A stretch of DNA of 60,000 nt, taken from Symbiodinium natans. Lineage: Eukaryota; Sar; Dinophyceae; Suessiales; Symbiodiniaceae. The stretch spans positions 272,501 through 332,500 of the forward strand of contig CAJNDS010002504.1 in the NCBI GenBank assembly GCA_905221605.1. Reading direction: 5' to 3'. Positions 24,372 to 33,189 of this stretch are shown here, in pieces; the stretch's first letter is position 1; every line of letters begins with the position of its first letter. Under the pieces are notes generated by a model, which was given only the letters and a program-made list of their open reading frames with translations, was not told the DNA's origin and ran no database searches. Position numbers and translations under genes: made by a program.

Positions 24372-24723
24372 TGAATTAGCTCGGTCGTTGCACGACATCG
24401 CAGATTGTGAAGCACACGATGCACAGCGAAGCGTAACAGCAGAGGACCTGGAGTCGGCTGCCGCGCTGGAAGTGCTGCCTGACGATGCCTGACGCGCCGT
24501 TGCCGCAGTGTTGTTGTGTAGGAGCCCGGACGGTTACCTAACAGCGGTGGCACAGTCAGCTTTGCTCGAATCGTATGCTAGCGCTCGTGGCGCCGCCGCA
24601 GCGCGAGCCATCGCGGACAACGCGCGCCGCGCCCAGCACACGGACCTTTGCCGAGGGGCCCAAGGGCGAGCCCTCGCGCAGCTCGCCGTTGACGCCACCA
24701 TCGTCAGCCCCGTCACAGGAGCG
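24372..24723 (+). pseudogene. Fragment of a dinoflagellate non-LTR retrotransposon ORF (C-terminal part)
   Basis: The plus strand reads LARSLHDIADCEAHDAQ and TAEDLESAAALEVLP, then a stop, then in another frame RGAQGRALAQLAVDATIVSP followed by VTGA and a stop. The AVDATIVSP motif matches the C-terminal domain I recognise from dinoflagellate retrotransposon polyproteins. Stops and frame changes show it is dead. A similar downstream motif (EAARFVRLLARHRANGVP) appears on the opposite strand at about 24.85-24.78 kb, so a local inversion is likely. Confidence 0.6.
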
Positions 24724-24876
24724 TAAGTGACAGCAAACGTACCCCGAGCTCGCGCGCGCAGGTCTGAGTGCAGCGGGGACACCGTTGGCCCGGTGCCGGG
24801 CCAAGAGGCGGACGAAGCGGGCGGCCTCGGCTCCAAGCGGCCACCAACTTCGACCCCGACGACCACCAAGCGGCAG

Positions 24877-25699
24877 CGCGCAAGTGGCCTGGGTCGCGGT
24901 TTTTTGGCGCCCAGCCCATCCAAACTTGGACCAGCTGCCGTGGCAGCAGCGTTGCGGGAAGCACGGCGAGGAGGCGCTGCGGGGCTGTCGGGCATGCGCG
25001 CGGAGCATCTGCGGACATCGTCCCGGCCTTGGCCTTGGCACGCACTCACGGCGCTCCGCAAGCCGGACGGCGGTGTACGCGGCATCGCAACGGGCGACGT
25101 GTTCCGCCGCCTCGTTTCCCGAGCTCTCGCCAAGGTTGGGTGACGGTTTTGTTCAGGCGACGTGACGATACCAGTTCGCTTTGCAGGCACGTGCCGGCCC
25201 GGACGCGCTCGCAGCCTGTGTGCGGACGGCACTGGAGCTGCGCGATGATACCATGTTGATTTCGCTCGACGGGCGGAGAGCCTACGACCATGTCGCGGGC
25301 GTCGTTCCTCACTGCGCTGCAAACGGCCGCGCCGGAGTTGGTCCCGTGCGTGCATCTCTTCTACAGGAGGCCGTCCACTTACTGTTGGTGGGATGCTCGA
25401 GGCCATGGACCCAACATCTGTCAAGGAGAAAGGTGTGAACAAGGCGAGCCGCTTGCCCCAGCGCTTCACACACTGGGACCGCGCCCCTCCGACAGCCTGA
25501 GACGACTTGTACGTCCTCACCGCACGCGAGCGAGCAAGAGCTGCCCGCGACACAGTAGTCGAGGTGTTTCACACCGAATGTGGCATTGCTTCCAATGACG
25601 GGAGGACGCGTGCACACAGCTGCGACGGAGGCCCGCCCCCTCCAGGTATTGCAGCACTTGGGGTGGACGTTTTGCGTAGGGACAAGCCTCTCCCTGAGC
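24877..25699 (+). pseudogene. Frameshifted reverse transcriptase, non-LTR family 1
   Basis: Pieces of one reverse transcriptase lie in order but in different frames: GPAAVAAALREARRGGAAGL with SGMRAEHL; ALTALRKPDGGVRGIATGDV; RAGPDALAACVRTALELRD and ISLDGRRAYDHV; then SRASFLTALQTAAPELV, YCWWDARGHGPNICQGERCE and QGEPLAPAL; and last YVLTARERARAARDTVVEVF followed by ECGIASNDGRTRAHS. These match known dinoflagellate elements, with the palm motif near DGRRAYD and the CEQGDPLAPAL loop (here QGEPLAPAL). About four frame changes and an internal deletion after EHL make it nonfunctional. No endonuclease domain is seen. Confidence 0.82.
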
Positions 25700-26290
25700 G
25701 CGGGCTCGGACGGAATGGGAGCTTATGGTCAGTCATTGCAGATTTGATCACCAATACCACCGCGCGGGTTTTTGTCAATGGTTCATTCTCAGAACCTTGG
25801 TCCAGCAAGCGGGTCAGGCAAAGCAGTGTTTTGGGTCCACGCTTGTTCAACCTCCTGTTTGACAGTGTTGCGGATGCCGTTCGTGGTGCTTGTCCTGGCG
25901 TTGCACTTGGCAGCGGGCCTTATGCACCTTGCTGACAACCCTTCGGACTTGCAAAATGTCCTCACTGCTTGCAGTGACTGCAGTTCTTGTTGTGGGTTCG
26001 CGCTCCTCGAACCTGAGGGTGCCCCTGTGCCGTGCTGGATGCACTGGTAAGTTTCATCAGTGCCTGGCGGAGAACCGAGGTTTGTGTTCTGGTTTTGTCG
26101 CTAGCTTCTTCCGCTCATACGTGTTGTCTTCTCTTCTGTACGGCTCTCAATTCCATGCTGGATAACAACTGGCGGCAATTTGGACGCCGTGTACTTATGT
26201 GGCCTCGGGGTGCTCCTGGAGCCGCTATCCTAGGTGAGTTGGGATGGCGCCCTCTGTCAGTTGAAGTGCGACGGCTCGAATGATGGTCGC
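25700..26290 (+). pseudogene. 5'-truncated reverse transcriptase, non-LTR family 2
   Basis: From about 25,700 the same open frame continues into a different reverse transcriptase: SLWSVIADLITNTTARVFVN, GSFSEPW, SSVLGPRLFNLLFDSVADAV. The motif RQGSVLGPLLFNLLFD of the family is here RQSSVLGPRLFNLLFD. It then decays through LADNPSDLQNVLTACSD, FRSYVLSSLLYGSQFHA and NNWRQFGRRVLMWPRGAPGA with ILGELGWRPLSVEV, the usual thumb and C-terminal signature, with frame changes near 25,930 and 26,160. The catalytic YADD region is lost between the pieces. Confidence 0.78.
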
Positions 26291-27009
26291 ACTTTATTGC
26301 CCGATGCCTGTGGGGTGTTGCCAGGGGCGCAAGCGGCACAACTGCAATGGACACGGTTCGTAGTGCGTAGTAGTGCGGCTTCTTGTGCAGCGCGATGCGT
26401 CGACGCTTTACCGTGCCTTCCCTACGGCCCTTCCTTGAGTATCAGCCCCATCCTGTGTGCATCGCAAGTACATGGTGGGAGGCTTGCACCACATACTGAG
26501 TCGATGTGGTTTAGTAGCCCGCACGCCCAGAAGATAACCCAATCGCTGTGTGCGAAAATCCCCATACTTGGGGCTTACCAGGCTATAGTTTTGTAAGCTT
26601 CCTTTGGAACACGAAACGCGAGGGCGCGCTAGCAATAAGGTGCGCCTGCGAGGGCACCATCGCTCGTTGCAGGGTCCAGGGTCGTAATGAAGTCAGAATT
26701 CCAGGCCGTGTAACCGCCCCCCCGACGGCCCACAGGCTTTATGACACAAAACGGGACGTCGAACGTAACAAAGGGAGGGGACACCGTGACGTAGCCCCAT
26801 TCAGACGCGCGGCCATGTCGCACTCATAGGTTCGAGTACATGTTGGCCCGCGCGCTAGTATTGCCAGTGAGTGGACATTGGCTTGGTATGGCTTGGTGCC
26901 AGAGGGGGCACGAAGTCGTAATATCGCGCTGCTCGAGCAATCAGGAACGGGGTATTCAATGGATAAAGTGGCATAAATATCAAACGCAGGAAATCCTTGT
27001 TATCACTAC
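26291..27009. other. No assignable gene
   Basis: A short frame near 26234-26596 may be more eroded retroelement tail. The rest has no recognisable feature. Confidence 0.45.
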
Positions 27010-27123
27010 TACCAGATAATGCCTTTTCGAGGGGGCTCTACGGGGGGTAGGCTAAGGCAATACAAATGCCTTACCACCCGGAAAATGCCTTAGCCACCCC
27101 CCTAATGCCTTAGCCACCCCCCC
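27010..27123. repeat. Hairpin cluster built on the word AATGCCTTA(G)CCACCCCC
   Basis: The arm 27042-27059 (GGGGGGTAGGCTAAGGCA) is complementary, with a one-base bulge, to either of two downstream copies TGCCTTAGCCACCCCCC (27087-27103 and 27107-27123) and in part to 27067-27078. Further copies of TGCCTTA occur in the next kilobase. Confidence 0.75.
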
Positions 27124-27419
27124 CGAACCAAACAAAGATAAGAAGCTTGGATATCAGAGGACAAAGAAAAAGGATAACAGAAACATGCCATGAGACCAAA
27201 CGATACAATTCTGTATAATACTATATAATCGGTGGTGCAAAGCTTGAGAGAATGCGAGACATCTGATGACATCTGTTGAGAGACTCGCCCCTTTCAGTTG
27301 GTTTTGTGTGCGTGTGTGAAATAATTGAGTGCACCATCGCAGTAGTATACAATAGGGTCCGATGCTCGAGGCCGACATATCTCTTGAGACGTCTTCGACC
27401 GCCAGGGTTTGCGTGCCCG

Positions 27420-27478
27420 GAAGTATTGCCTTACAGACCCCTGCGCTCTCGTCCAAGGGTCCGGAAGGCATTCTCTAG
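27420..27478. repeat. Imperfect hairpin related to the 27582 hairpin
   Basis: GTATTGCCTTACAGACCCCT on the left faces AGGGTCCGGAAGGCATTCT on the right. The left arm is nearly identical to the left arm of the hairpin at 27582-27633, so the two are copies of one family; this copy has more mismatches. Confidence 0.7.
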
Positions 27479-27581
27479 TGCCTGGTTGGTACTGATTGGT
27501 AATGCTCATCGGGATATTCAGGGATATTTCAGGGATTTTCAGGGTCAGGGTCTGAGGCGGTCCAAGCTCGGCTCCCAAGAG

Positions 27582-27633
27582 GTATTGCCTTACCGACCCC
27601 TGCGCTGTGGTGCAGGGGTCGGGAAGGCAATAC
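27582..27633. repeat. Near-perfect 22-bp stem-loop
   Basis: Arms 27582-27603 and 27612-27633 pair at 21 of 22 positions around an 8-nt loop. The stem starts with GTATTGCCTTACCGACCCCT. It could be a miniature inverted-repeat element or a transcribed hairpin; no flanking target duplication is obvious. Confidence 0.88.
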
Positions 27634-27994
27634 TGCTGTGTGGGACATCTCCCTGTCAAAACCAGACACGGCAATCCTTGTAGAAAACTCATGGGTTTTC
27701 TTGGGAGGCCTTGCGGAAATTGGAGCCATGAGGCGGATTGAGGCAGCATGTGAGATTCTGAGCTTAGCTTCTTTGTCAACAAAATGCTTTGAGTCGAAAA
27801 AAGCACCTTCACAGATAGGAGACTGACTCTCTAGACAGCAGCAGGGCCGATGTCGCTGTTGAAGGGGTCTAGGGCAGAGATGGGCAGAGAGCTTAGATTT
27901 ATGTTTAAGTTTTGCTCCATGGTCGTGGTGGTTTTCTATGGTTTTCTGCGGTTTGTTGAGTTTTGGGGACCCGGGTCCAGGGCTCTTCAAGGCA

Positions 27995-28240
27995 TTAGAG
28001 ATACGACCGAGAATGCCTTAACCGGGGGGGGGGGAGGGATCCATGCTTTATTTGTAGTGATTCCTTGTTTGACAGCTGCGCAATATCGGCAGCACAGCTG
28101 CGCATATGAAGTCCAAGTTTGACGTTGCATGTGAAAGCGGGAGCAATGTCGTAACCCGTGTAAAAGGCTCCAACTTGGAGTGCCACACAGACACGATGGC
28201 TGCACGCCATGAGGATCAGCAGAAGCACGGTGGCGCGCAT
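27995..28240 (-). CDS. First exon of a secreted or membrane protein, product unknown
   Basis: On the minus strand an ATG at 28240-28238 opens MRATVLLLILMACSHRVCVA, a textbook signal peptide with a basic n-region, a Leu-rich core and a small residue at the predicted cleavage site. It continues as QVGAFYTGYDIAPAFTC and HMRSCAADIAQLSNKES. The open frame runs to 27995, but the last third (after NKES, near 28060) crosses a G-run on the plus strand and is probably intron. The mature start has two Cys and one Tyr-Thr-Gly-Tyr motif. No domain is recognised. It lies in opposite orientation to the surrounding retroelement debris. Confidence 0.5.
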   Translation of the reverse strand: MRATVLLLILMACSHRVCVALQVGAFYTGYDIAPAFTCNVKLGLHMRSCAADIAQLSNKESLQIKHGSLPPPRLRHSRSYL

Positions 28241-28849
28241 TTCGCCTCCTCCCGATAGCCTCGCCGGTTGGTGCCATGGCCTTGGCGACCATCGTTGTGG
28301 CCGCCCTACGATGGAACCTGCACGCGGCTCGGGAAGCGATCCCAACGGCAATATGCCACGGGCTGCAGCTGCCTTAGTGGCCGCGGAGTGGCAGGCGACT
28401 CGGCCTGCGGCGTCAGCAAGGTCAAAGTACCCGATCCAGCTCCGGGCCCTGTTGCTGGTGGGCATGAGGTGGTGTTGGCCACCGCACGGCTGGCGGTCCG
28501 CACGGCTGGCGGGGCTCGCTGAGCGCGAACCCGCACGAGGTCACGGAGCAACTGTCACTGTCGCGCGCCAGCATTCCACCGCCCACAGCTCCCCGCAGCA
28601 TGCTGCGAAGTTGCCATATGCACGCCGCGCTGACGAAACCATCGAAACCATATGAAACCCGCCCTCGCCCCCTTAGCGGACGGCGACTGGCCACACGGTT
28701 GGCAAAGCCACGTGTCGCGAACCCGGATCTTTCACTTGAGCCCGCCATGACTTTGGAACCCCAGGCCATGCAGGCGCCGACGTCTCCGCCTCGCACCCTC
28801 GCTCCACTCCGACCGCTGCGGGCCCTTTCCAGGATGCGTCGCGCAAGTG

Positions 28850-29300
28850 GATGCTTTCGGGGACCACCTCCTCGCCCGCCGTGCCAAGATAGTGGAACGG
28901 GCCTGGGTGCGGGTGGCTCGGGAAGCCGTTGGGGCAGACGGGCAAGTCGTCCCGCAGCAGCGGCTGGCCCACACCACGGCCCCCACTTGGACCCCTCCGA
29001 CATAATTACACCGCTTGGACCTGGCAATCTCCCCCGGACGGGCTTGCCGCAGCCCGGCGCCGTTGCGACGGTCGGCGCAGTCCTGCGGGTAGCGTGGCAA
29101 GCGCGACGCGTGCCCGGAACTGAGCGCGGAAGGCCGATACTGGTGGTTCTCGGATCCGAGGTGGGTGAACGGTGGAGCCAGGGCGCGCTCCAACTCGTGC
29201 GCGACCTGGTCCGATCCGTGCGCAGCGCGCGCCGCCCGCGCTGCGACAAGCAGCCGCTCCGGCGTGGGCGCTCCCACCCCAGGCAGCGTCGCTGAAGCGC
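28850..29300 (+). pseudogene. Retrotransposon C-terminal domain, copy 2 (frameshifted)
   Basis: A plus frame reads DAFGDHLLARRAKIVERAWV, then RVAREAVGADGQVVPQQRLA and HTTAPTWTP before a stop. A second frame resumes near 29,130 with LVVLGSEVGERWSQGALQLV and RDLVR. This order (FGDH; ERAWVRVAREAVG; VPQQ; VVLG-EVG-RW) is the same as in the intact copy at 30462-31193. The cytosine-rich minus-strand open frame of 335 codons over this region is a shadow. Confidence 0.75.
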
Positions 29301-29589
29301 CGGGCCCCAGCCGGCTGCCGCTGTGCTGACGGCGCGGCCGCGCCGCCGGCGACTGCGGCTCTTAGCCGCCCGGGACACACCCATCGCAGCGGAGGATAAA
29401 GCGTGCATTCCGTAGCTTCTGTGTGTCACATGCAGCGCTGGCTACTCCAAGGTTGCTAAGCCCAGGGCTTCTCTGATGCTTGTCGCCAGAAGCGCGATGC
29501 GTTTGTTCTTAGGTCCAATTCTCTCTCTCGCTTCCCAGGCGCATGTCCGCTTAGAAATGCAGGCGAAAGCAGGTGTGGAACGCGGGCGG

Positions 29590-30370
29590 GCCATGTGCCC
29601 AGTCTTCCCGCCGCACCAGACGGTCACCGGATTTGGGTCGGTGACCCGGCCCTCCGATCTCCAAGGCATCCGCGCTCTCGGCACACGCCTAGGTGCAGCT
29701 TGGCAAAAAAAAAGAGCTTGTCCAGCTCGCTGCGAAGCATGAGGTCCTGCTTCACCAGCTCCCTTTCCTGCAGGACCTTCAGGTTTCGTGGTTGCTGCTG
29801 TCCCGTTGCAGTCCGCCCAGTGCTCAGTACTTGCTCCGGGATGCTCCGGGTTTTGGCGCCCGCTGCCACCGTCACCTTGCGGCTCACCGCGATGCATCGG
29901 TCCAACGGCCTCTTCCGATCTTCTACAGCTCCGCCGCCCGCAGGGCGAGGCGCCCCTTCCTCATGGGGGCGAAGGTAGACACGCTGCGCGTCATCGCTGC
30001 GCAGGATGGTGTGCTTTATGATAGCCACCCGACACCGCCCCAGGCGTAACCGACCTCCTGTTTTGGCCGCCCCCGTCGGCTGGGGCGCCCAAGTCGCGGT
30101 GGACGCGACAATTTTCAGCCCAATGATGGCAGTGCCCGACCGGGAGCCGACGGGGCCGGGAACACCGTATGCCAAACATCGCATCGTGTTAGGTCTAGAG
30201 CTGGGGGGACGCGTTAGGCGCAACACACCGACGTTCCTCCGTTTTGTCAGGAGGGTAAGGGCGTGCCAGCGGGCACGTTGGCGCGTCCCGGGGACAGCAG
30301 GCGCTAGTACGGCGATGGACACGCCGGCCAAGGATGCACACCGATGGAGTGCGGCGTCCGGTCCGTAGAT
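29590..30370 (+). pseudogene. Retrotransposon fragment: post-palm region and C-terminal domain, copy 3
   Basis: Pieces in order are WVGDPAL; QGIRALGTRLGAAW; KELVQLAAKHEVLLHQLPFL with QDLQVSWLLLSRCSPPSAQY and LLRDAP; then AVDATIFSPM and, near 30190, VLGLELGGRVRRNTPTFLRF with VRRVRA. These correspond to the region after the reverse-transcriptase palm in dinoflagellate elements. Frame changes and a poly-A run (29705-29713) break it. Confidence 0.68.
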
Positions 30371-30454
30371 CGTTCGAGACGGTGGAAGTGGCGGACAAAG
30401 GAGCGACAAAAAACATCAACAACACCTTGCCCTCAGGCGACGCCTCCGCCTGCC

Positions 30455-31193
30455 GCTACCATTGACCGCCCTGCATTGTGGAGGCGACGGAACTCCCGGC
30501 TGCCATGGACAGGCCGATGCATTACGTGACCACTTCGTCGCCTGCCCGCATACTGGCTTGCTGCCGCGCCGAGGCTTTGTCCTTGAGCGCGCGTGGGTGC
30601 AGGTCGCGCGCGAGGCGGTCGGGGCGGAGGGCCGAGTAGTGCCACAGCAGTGGCTGGCCCGGACCACGGCACCTGGCGTTGCGCCGGCGGACCTTCGCCT
30701 CTTGGACTTGGTGGTGTACGGGGCCACGCCGGGCGGTGAGGCACTCTGTTGTGACGCGACGCTTGTCTCGGCCCTGACGCGAGCGGGTCGCCCAGTCCCA
30801 GGTGCCGACGTGCGAGACGGGGCCGCGTTGGCGGCCGCGCGCCGCCGCAAGCACGCGCGATATCCCGAGCTCCTGCGGGGAGGTCCGCAACGGCTCGTCG
30901 TGCTCGCGGCGGAGGTGGGCGGCAGGTGGGGCGAGGAGTGCCAGCGCTTCGTTCGCCAGCTCCTGCGCCTCCGCGTTCAGAGGGCCCCTGCAGCCCTGCG
31001 TGCCGCGGCGGCCCAGGGGTGGGCAAGGCGATGGTGGGGCCTGCTTTCGGTCGCCGTGCAGAGGGCAGTTGCCAGCACGGCCCTGGGTGTCTGGACGATG
31101 CCGGCGCTGCCGAGCTCGCCGGACGGGGTCCCCCTCGCTGATGTCTTTGAGCTCGCCGATTTCGTGCGGCCCAGCCGCCTGCCGCTTCGGTGA
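30455..31193 (+). CDS. Uninterrupted retrotransposon C-terminal domain, copy 4
   Basis: This is the best-preserved element part, about 243 codons without a stop, ending at TGA 31191-31193. In order: GTPGCHGQADALRDHFVACP with HTGLLPRR (a Cys/His-rich segment), ERAWVQVAREAVGAEGRVVP with QQWL, RLLDLVVYGATPGGEALCCD with ATLVS, LLRGGPQRLVVLAAEVGGRW, and RLRVQRAPAALRAAAAQGWA with RRWWGLLSVAVQRAVASTAL. No ATG starts it; it is the 3' end of a truncated or fused ORF. The role of this domain is not established; by position after the reverse transcriptase it could be nuclease-like or nucleic-acid binding. An A-rich tail follows 47 nt after the stop. Confidence 0.78.
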
Positions 31194-31240
31194 GACGTGT
31201 GTACATAGGGGGGGTGTCCTGGATCACGAGCCGCGAGAGG

Positions 31241-31261
31241 AGAAAAAACAAAAAAAAACAT
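31241..31261 (+). other. A-rich tail of the non-LTR element
   Basis: AGAAAAAACAAAAAAAACA follows the stop codon of the preceding domain after a short 3' segment, as expected for target-primed retrotransposition. It marks the probable 3' end of the last inserted copy and the edge of the GC-rich block. Confidence 0.6.
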
Positions 31262-31996
31262 GGCAAAGGCAAACAGCAGCGAAAACGGGGCCAGAACATT
31301 TTAATAGGTATGAGATGGGATATGTGTTCCCTGGTGGCAGCATTCTCGCGTGGCGGCAGGGGGGTGATGTCGTGGTCTTCTGGGAAATCAGAATCGTGCG
31401 AGGAGGTGTCATGTCCGGATGCCTTGTGGTTCGCAACGGCGAAGTCGCACGTATTCGCACAAATGGAAGGGATGTTGCACCACGACGAGCAAAGCAGTTT
31501 CACATTTAGATTAAGGAACACAAACGCTATCGAACCAACATCATGGTGTTGACATCTTCGGAATTGCCGGCGGCAAACGGAGCTTTGGCGAGATTTCAGC
31601 ATTTGGCAGATGGTGTGTGTGTGTGTGTGTGTGCACCTTGACGGTTGCATGCTCACCAGTCAGCATGCAAATCCGCAACAAGGTCCAACGGAAAGTGGCG
31701 AGCGACCGGTGCCGCTCAGCCAAGATCATTGGCAGCAGGCGCGTGAAAACCTGCATTTGTTGACTGACATGGTTTTGGTGCTTGTGTGTGTGTGTGTGTG
31801 ACTTCATGGAGTAAATGCCCCATGGGCCAGAGCAAAATACGACCGAACATCTGGTAGGTTGATGAAACCCTCGACGTGTTGGTTGGCGTTCTGCAAGCAG
31901 GACAAGCCAAGGCTGGCACCACCAGTTCCTCGAACGAACACAATAATTTCACTAGAAACCAACTCTTGGTGATCAGGCCGAGGTGTTGAGCTCTAG
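31262..31996. other. No assignable gene; two (GT)n runs
   Basis: GT runs occur at about 31611-31634 and 31785-31801. Frames crossing them are low complexity. The remainder shows nothing recognisable. Confidence 0.55.
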
Positions 31997-32182
31997 ATAC
32001 AAGTGTCAGAGCTTGCGCACGTGTTCTTTGCCATGATGTTCGGTGAAGAGGAGGCCAACATGTTGGCCGCGGAGCTTCGACACCACTTGCTGTCGTTGCA
32101 GCGCAATGCCGCACAGTTGCATTACTCGACTAACGCATTGTGTAACATCCATGTCGTGCCTCAAACAACGGGGCAATTTTAA
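31997..32182 (+). CDS. Terminal exon, product unknown
   Basis: After a CTCTAG acceptor the frame reads IQVSELAHVFFAMMFGEEEA, then NMLAAELRHHLLSLQRNAAQ and LHYSTNALCNIHVV, ending PQTTGQF at TAA. This is a compact amphipathic helical segment with a hydrophilic tail, clearly protein-like, and the opposite strand is broken. No family is recognised. Upstream exons would have to lie within or beyond the retrotransposon block. Confidence 0.45.
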   Translation: MQVSELAHVFFAMMFGEEEANMLAAELRHHLLSLQRNAAQLHYSTNALCNIHVVPQTTGQF

Positions 32183-32199
32183 CAACAACAAAGACAGCT

Positions 32200-32330
32200 C
32201 CTCTTACCACCTCCCACCTTCCACCTACCACTTACCACCTACCACGTAATACTACCTACTACCTACGGCCTACTTCCAATACCTACTGCCTACTGCCTTA
32301 TACTACCGACTGCTCATCCATCCTACTTCC
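32200..32330. repeat. CCACCTACC/CTACTACC degenerate repeat
   Basis: Words CCACCTACCA, CTTACCACC and CTACTACCTAC alternate through this segment and lead straight into the TTCCTGC array. Confidence 0.75.
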
Positions 32331-32491
32331 TACTTCCTGCTTCCTGCTTCCTGCTTCCTGCTTCCTGCTTCCTGCTTCTTGCTTCCTGCTTCCTGCTTCC
32401 TGCTTCCTGCTTCCTGCTTCCTGCTTCCTGCTTCCTGCTTCCTGCTTCCTGCTTCCTGCTTCCTGCTTCCTGCTTCCTGCTTCCTACTTCC
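32328..32491. repeat. (TTCCTGC)n 7-bp tandem array
   Basis: About 22 nearly perfect copies of the heptamer; one copy reads TTCTTGC. Because 7 is not a multiple of three, the unit reads as a repeated heptapeptide in every frame (KQEAGSR on the minus strand). These are not genes. Confidence 0.97.
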
Positions 32492-33189
32492 TTGCCCCAA
32501 TCCCCCAAGCACTCCCCCCCCCCCTCCCCCGTCACCACATCCAGATTTTTGTTTTCTGCCAACTCTTTACCAACCTTTGGCCCAAAAAACGTGAATATAA
32601 AGTGTATACATATGTATGTATTATCATTTATATATCAACATACGAGAGAGAGATATATATATATATATACATATATGTATGTATGTATGCATGTATGTAT
32701 ACATGTATGTACACTTGCCTATGTGTATATAAAGAGAGTGCAAAAGGCCATAAAGGAGCACCATAAAATGTCATTGGCCAAACGGGAAAAGGTGTGGAGA
32801 GGCCATAAAATGCGAAGCACCCATGATATCCATAGAGTATCTATGCATGTAAGATATCAATGGTTTTAATGGCACTGTGGGATATGGAATCTTGGGTCTA
32901 TTTTTGGCACTCTGAAGTTAGAATGTCTCAGAAACCTTCGAATATTGACATGTGGAATGCTGGCTCTAAACTCGAAACGTTTCGAACTGGTGGGTTGGGA
33001 GGTTCCTTTCTACACGCACAGTTCTAGGGTAAAAAGGACATACAAATTGTAAGCATGCCCATGCTTGTTGTGCCAGCAGGACCAGCTTTGGAAGGCCGGG
33101 GGGCGGCACTACGAAGACTGAAAATGTGAGACAGTTTTTTCATGTTTTTTCTTTCGCGCGCTTTGCTTTTGCTTGCGACGCGTGCCAGG
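32491..33189. other. Low-complexity AT/ATGT tract and non-coding sequence
   Basis: A C-run (32514-32524), then ATATATAT and GTATGTATGC words (32650-32716). No exon is supported. Confidence 0.6.

Noticed and set aside
26826-26845. TTCGAGTAC, resembling a tRNA T-loop, and GTTCGATTC on the minus strand near 55,860
   Set aside because: Neither is flanked by a pairing T-stem, and no anticodon arm or acceptor stem could be assembled.
28422-29429. 335-codon minus-strand frame with high Arg/Ala/Pro
   Set aside because: It is antisense to a recognisable retroelement C-terminal domain in GC-rich DNA, where long shadow frames are expected.
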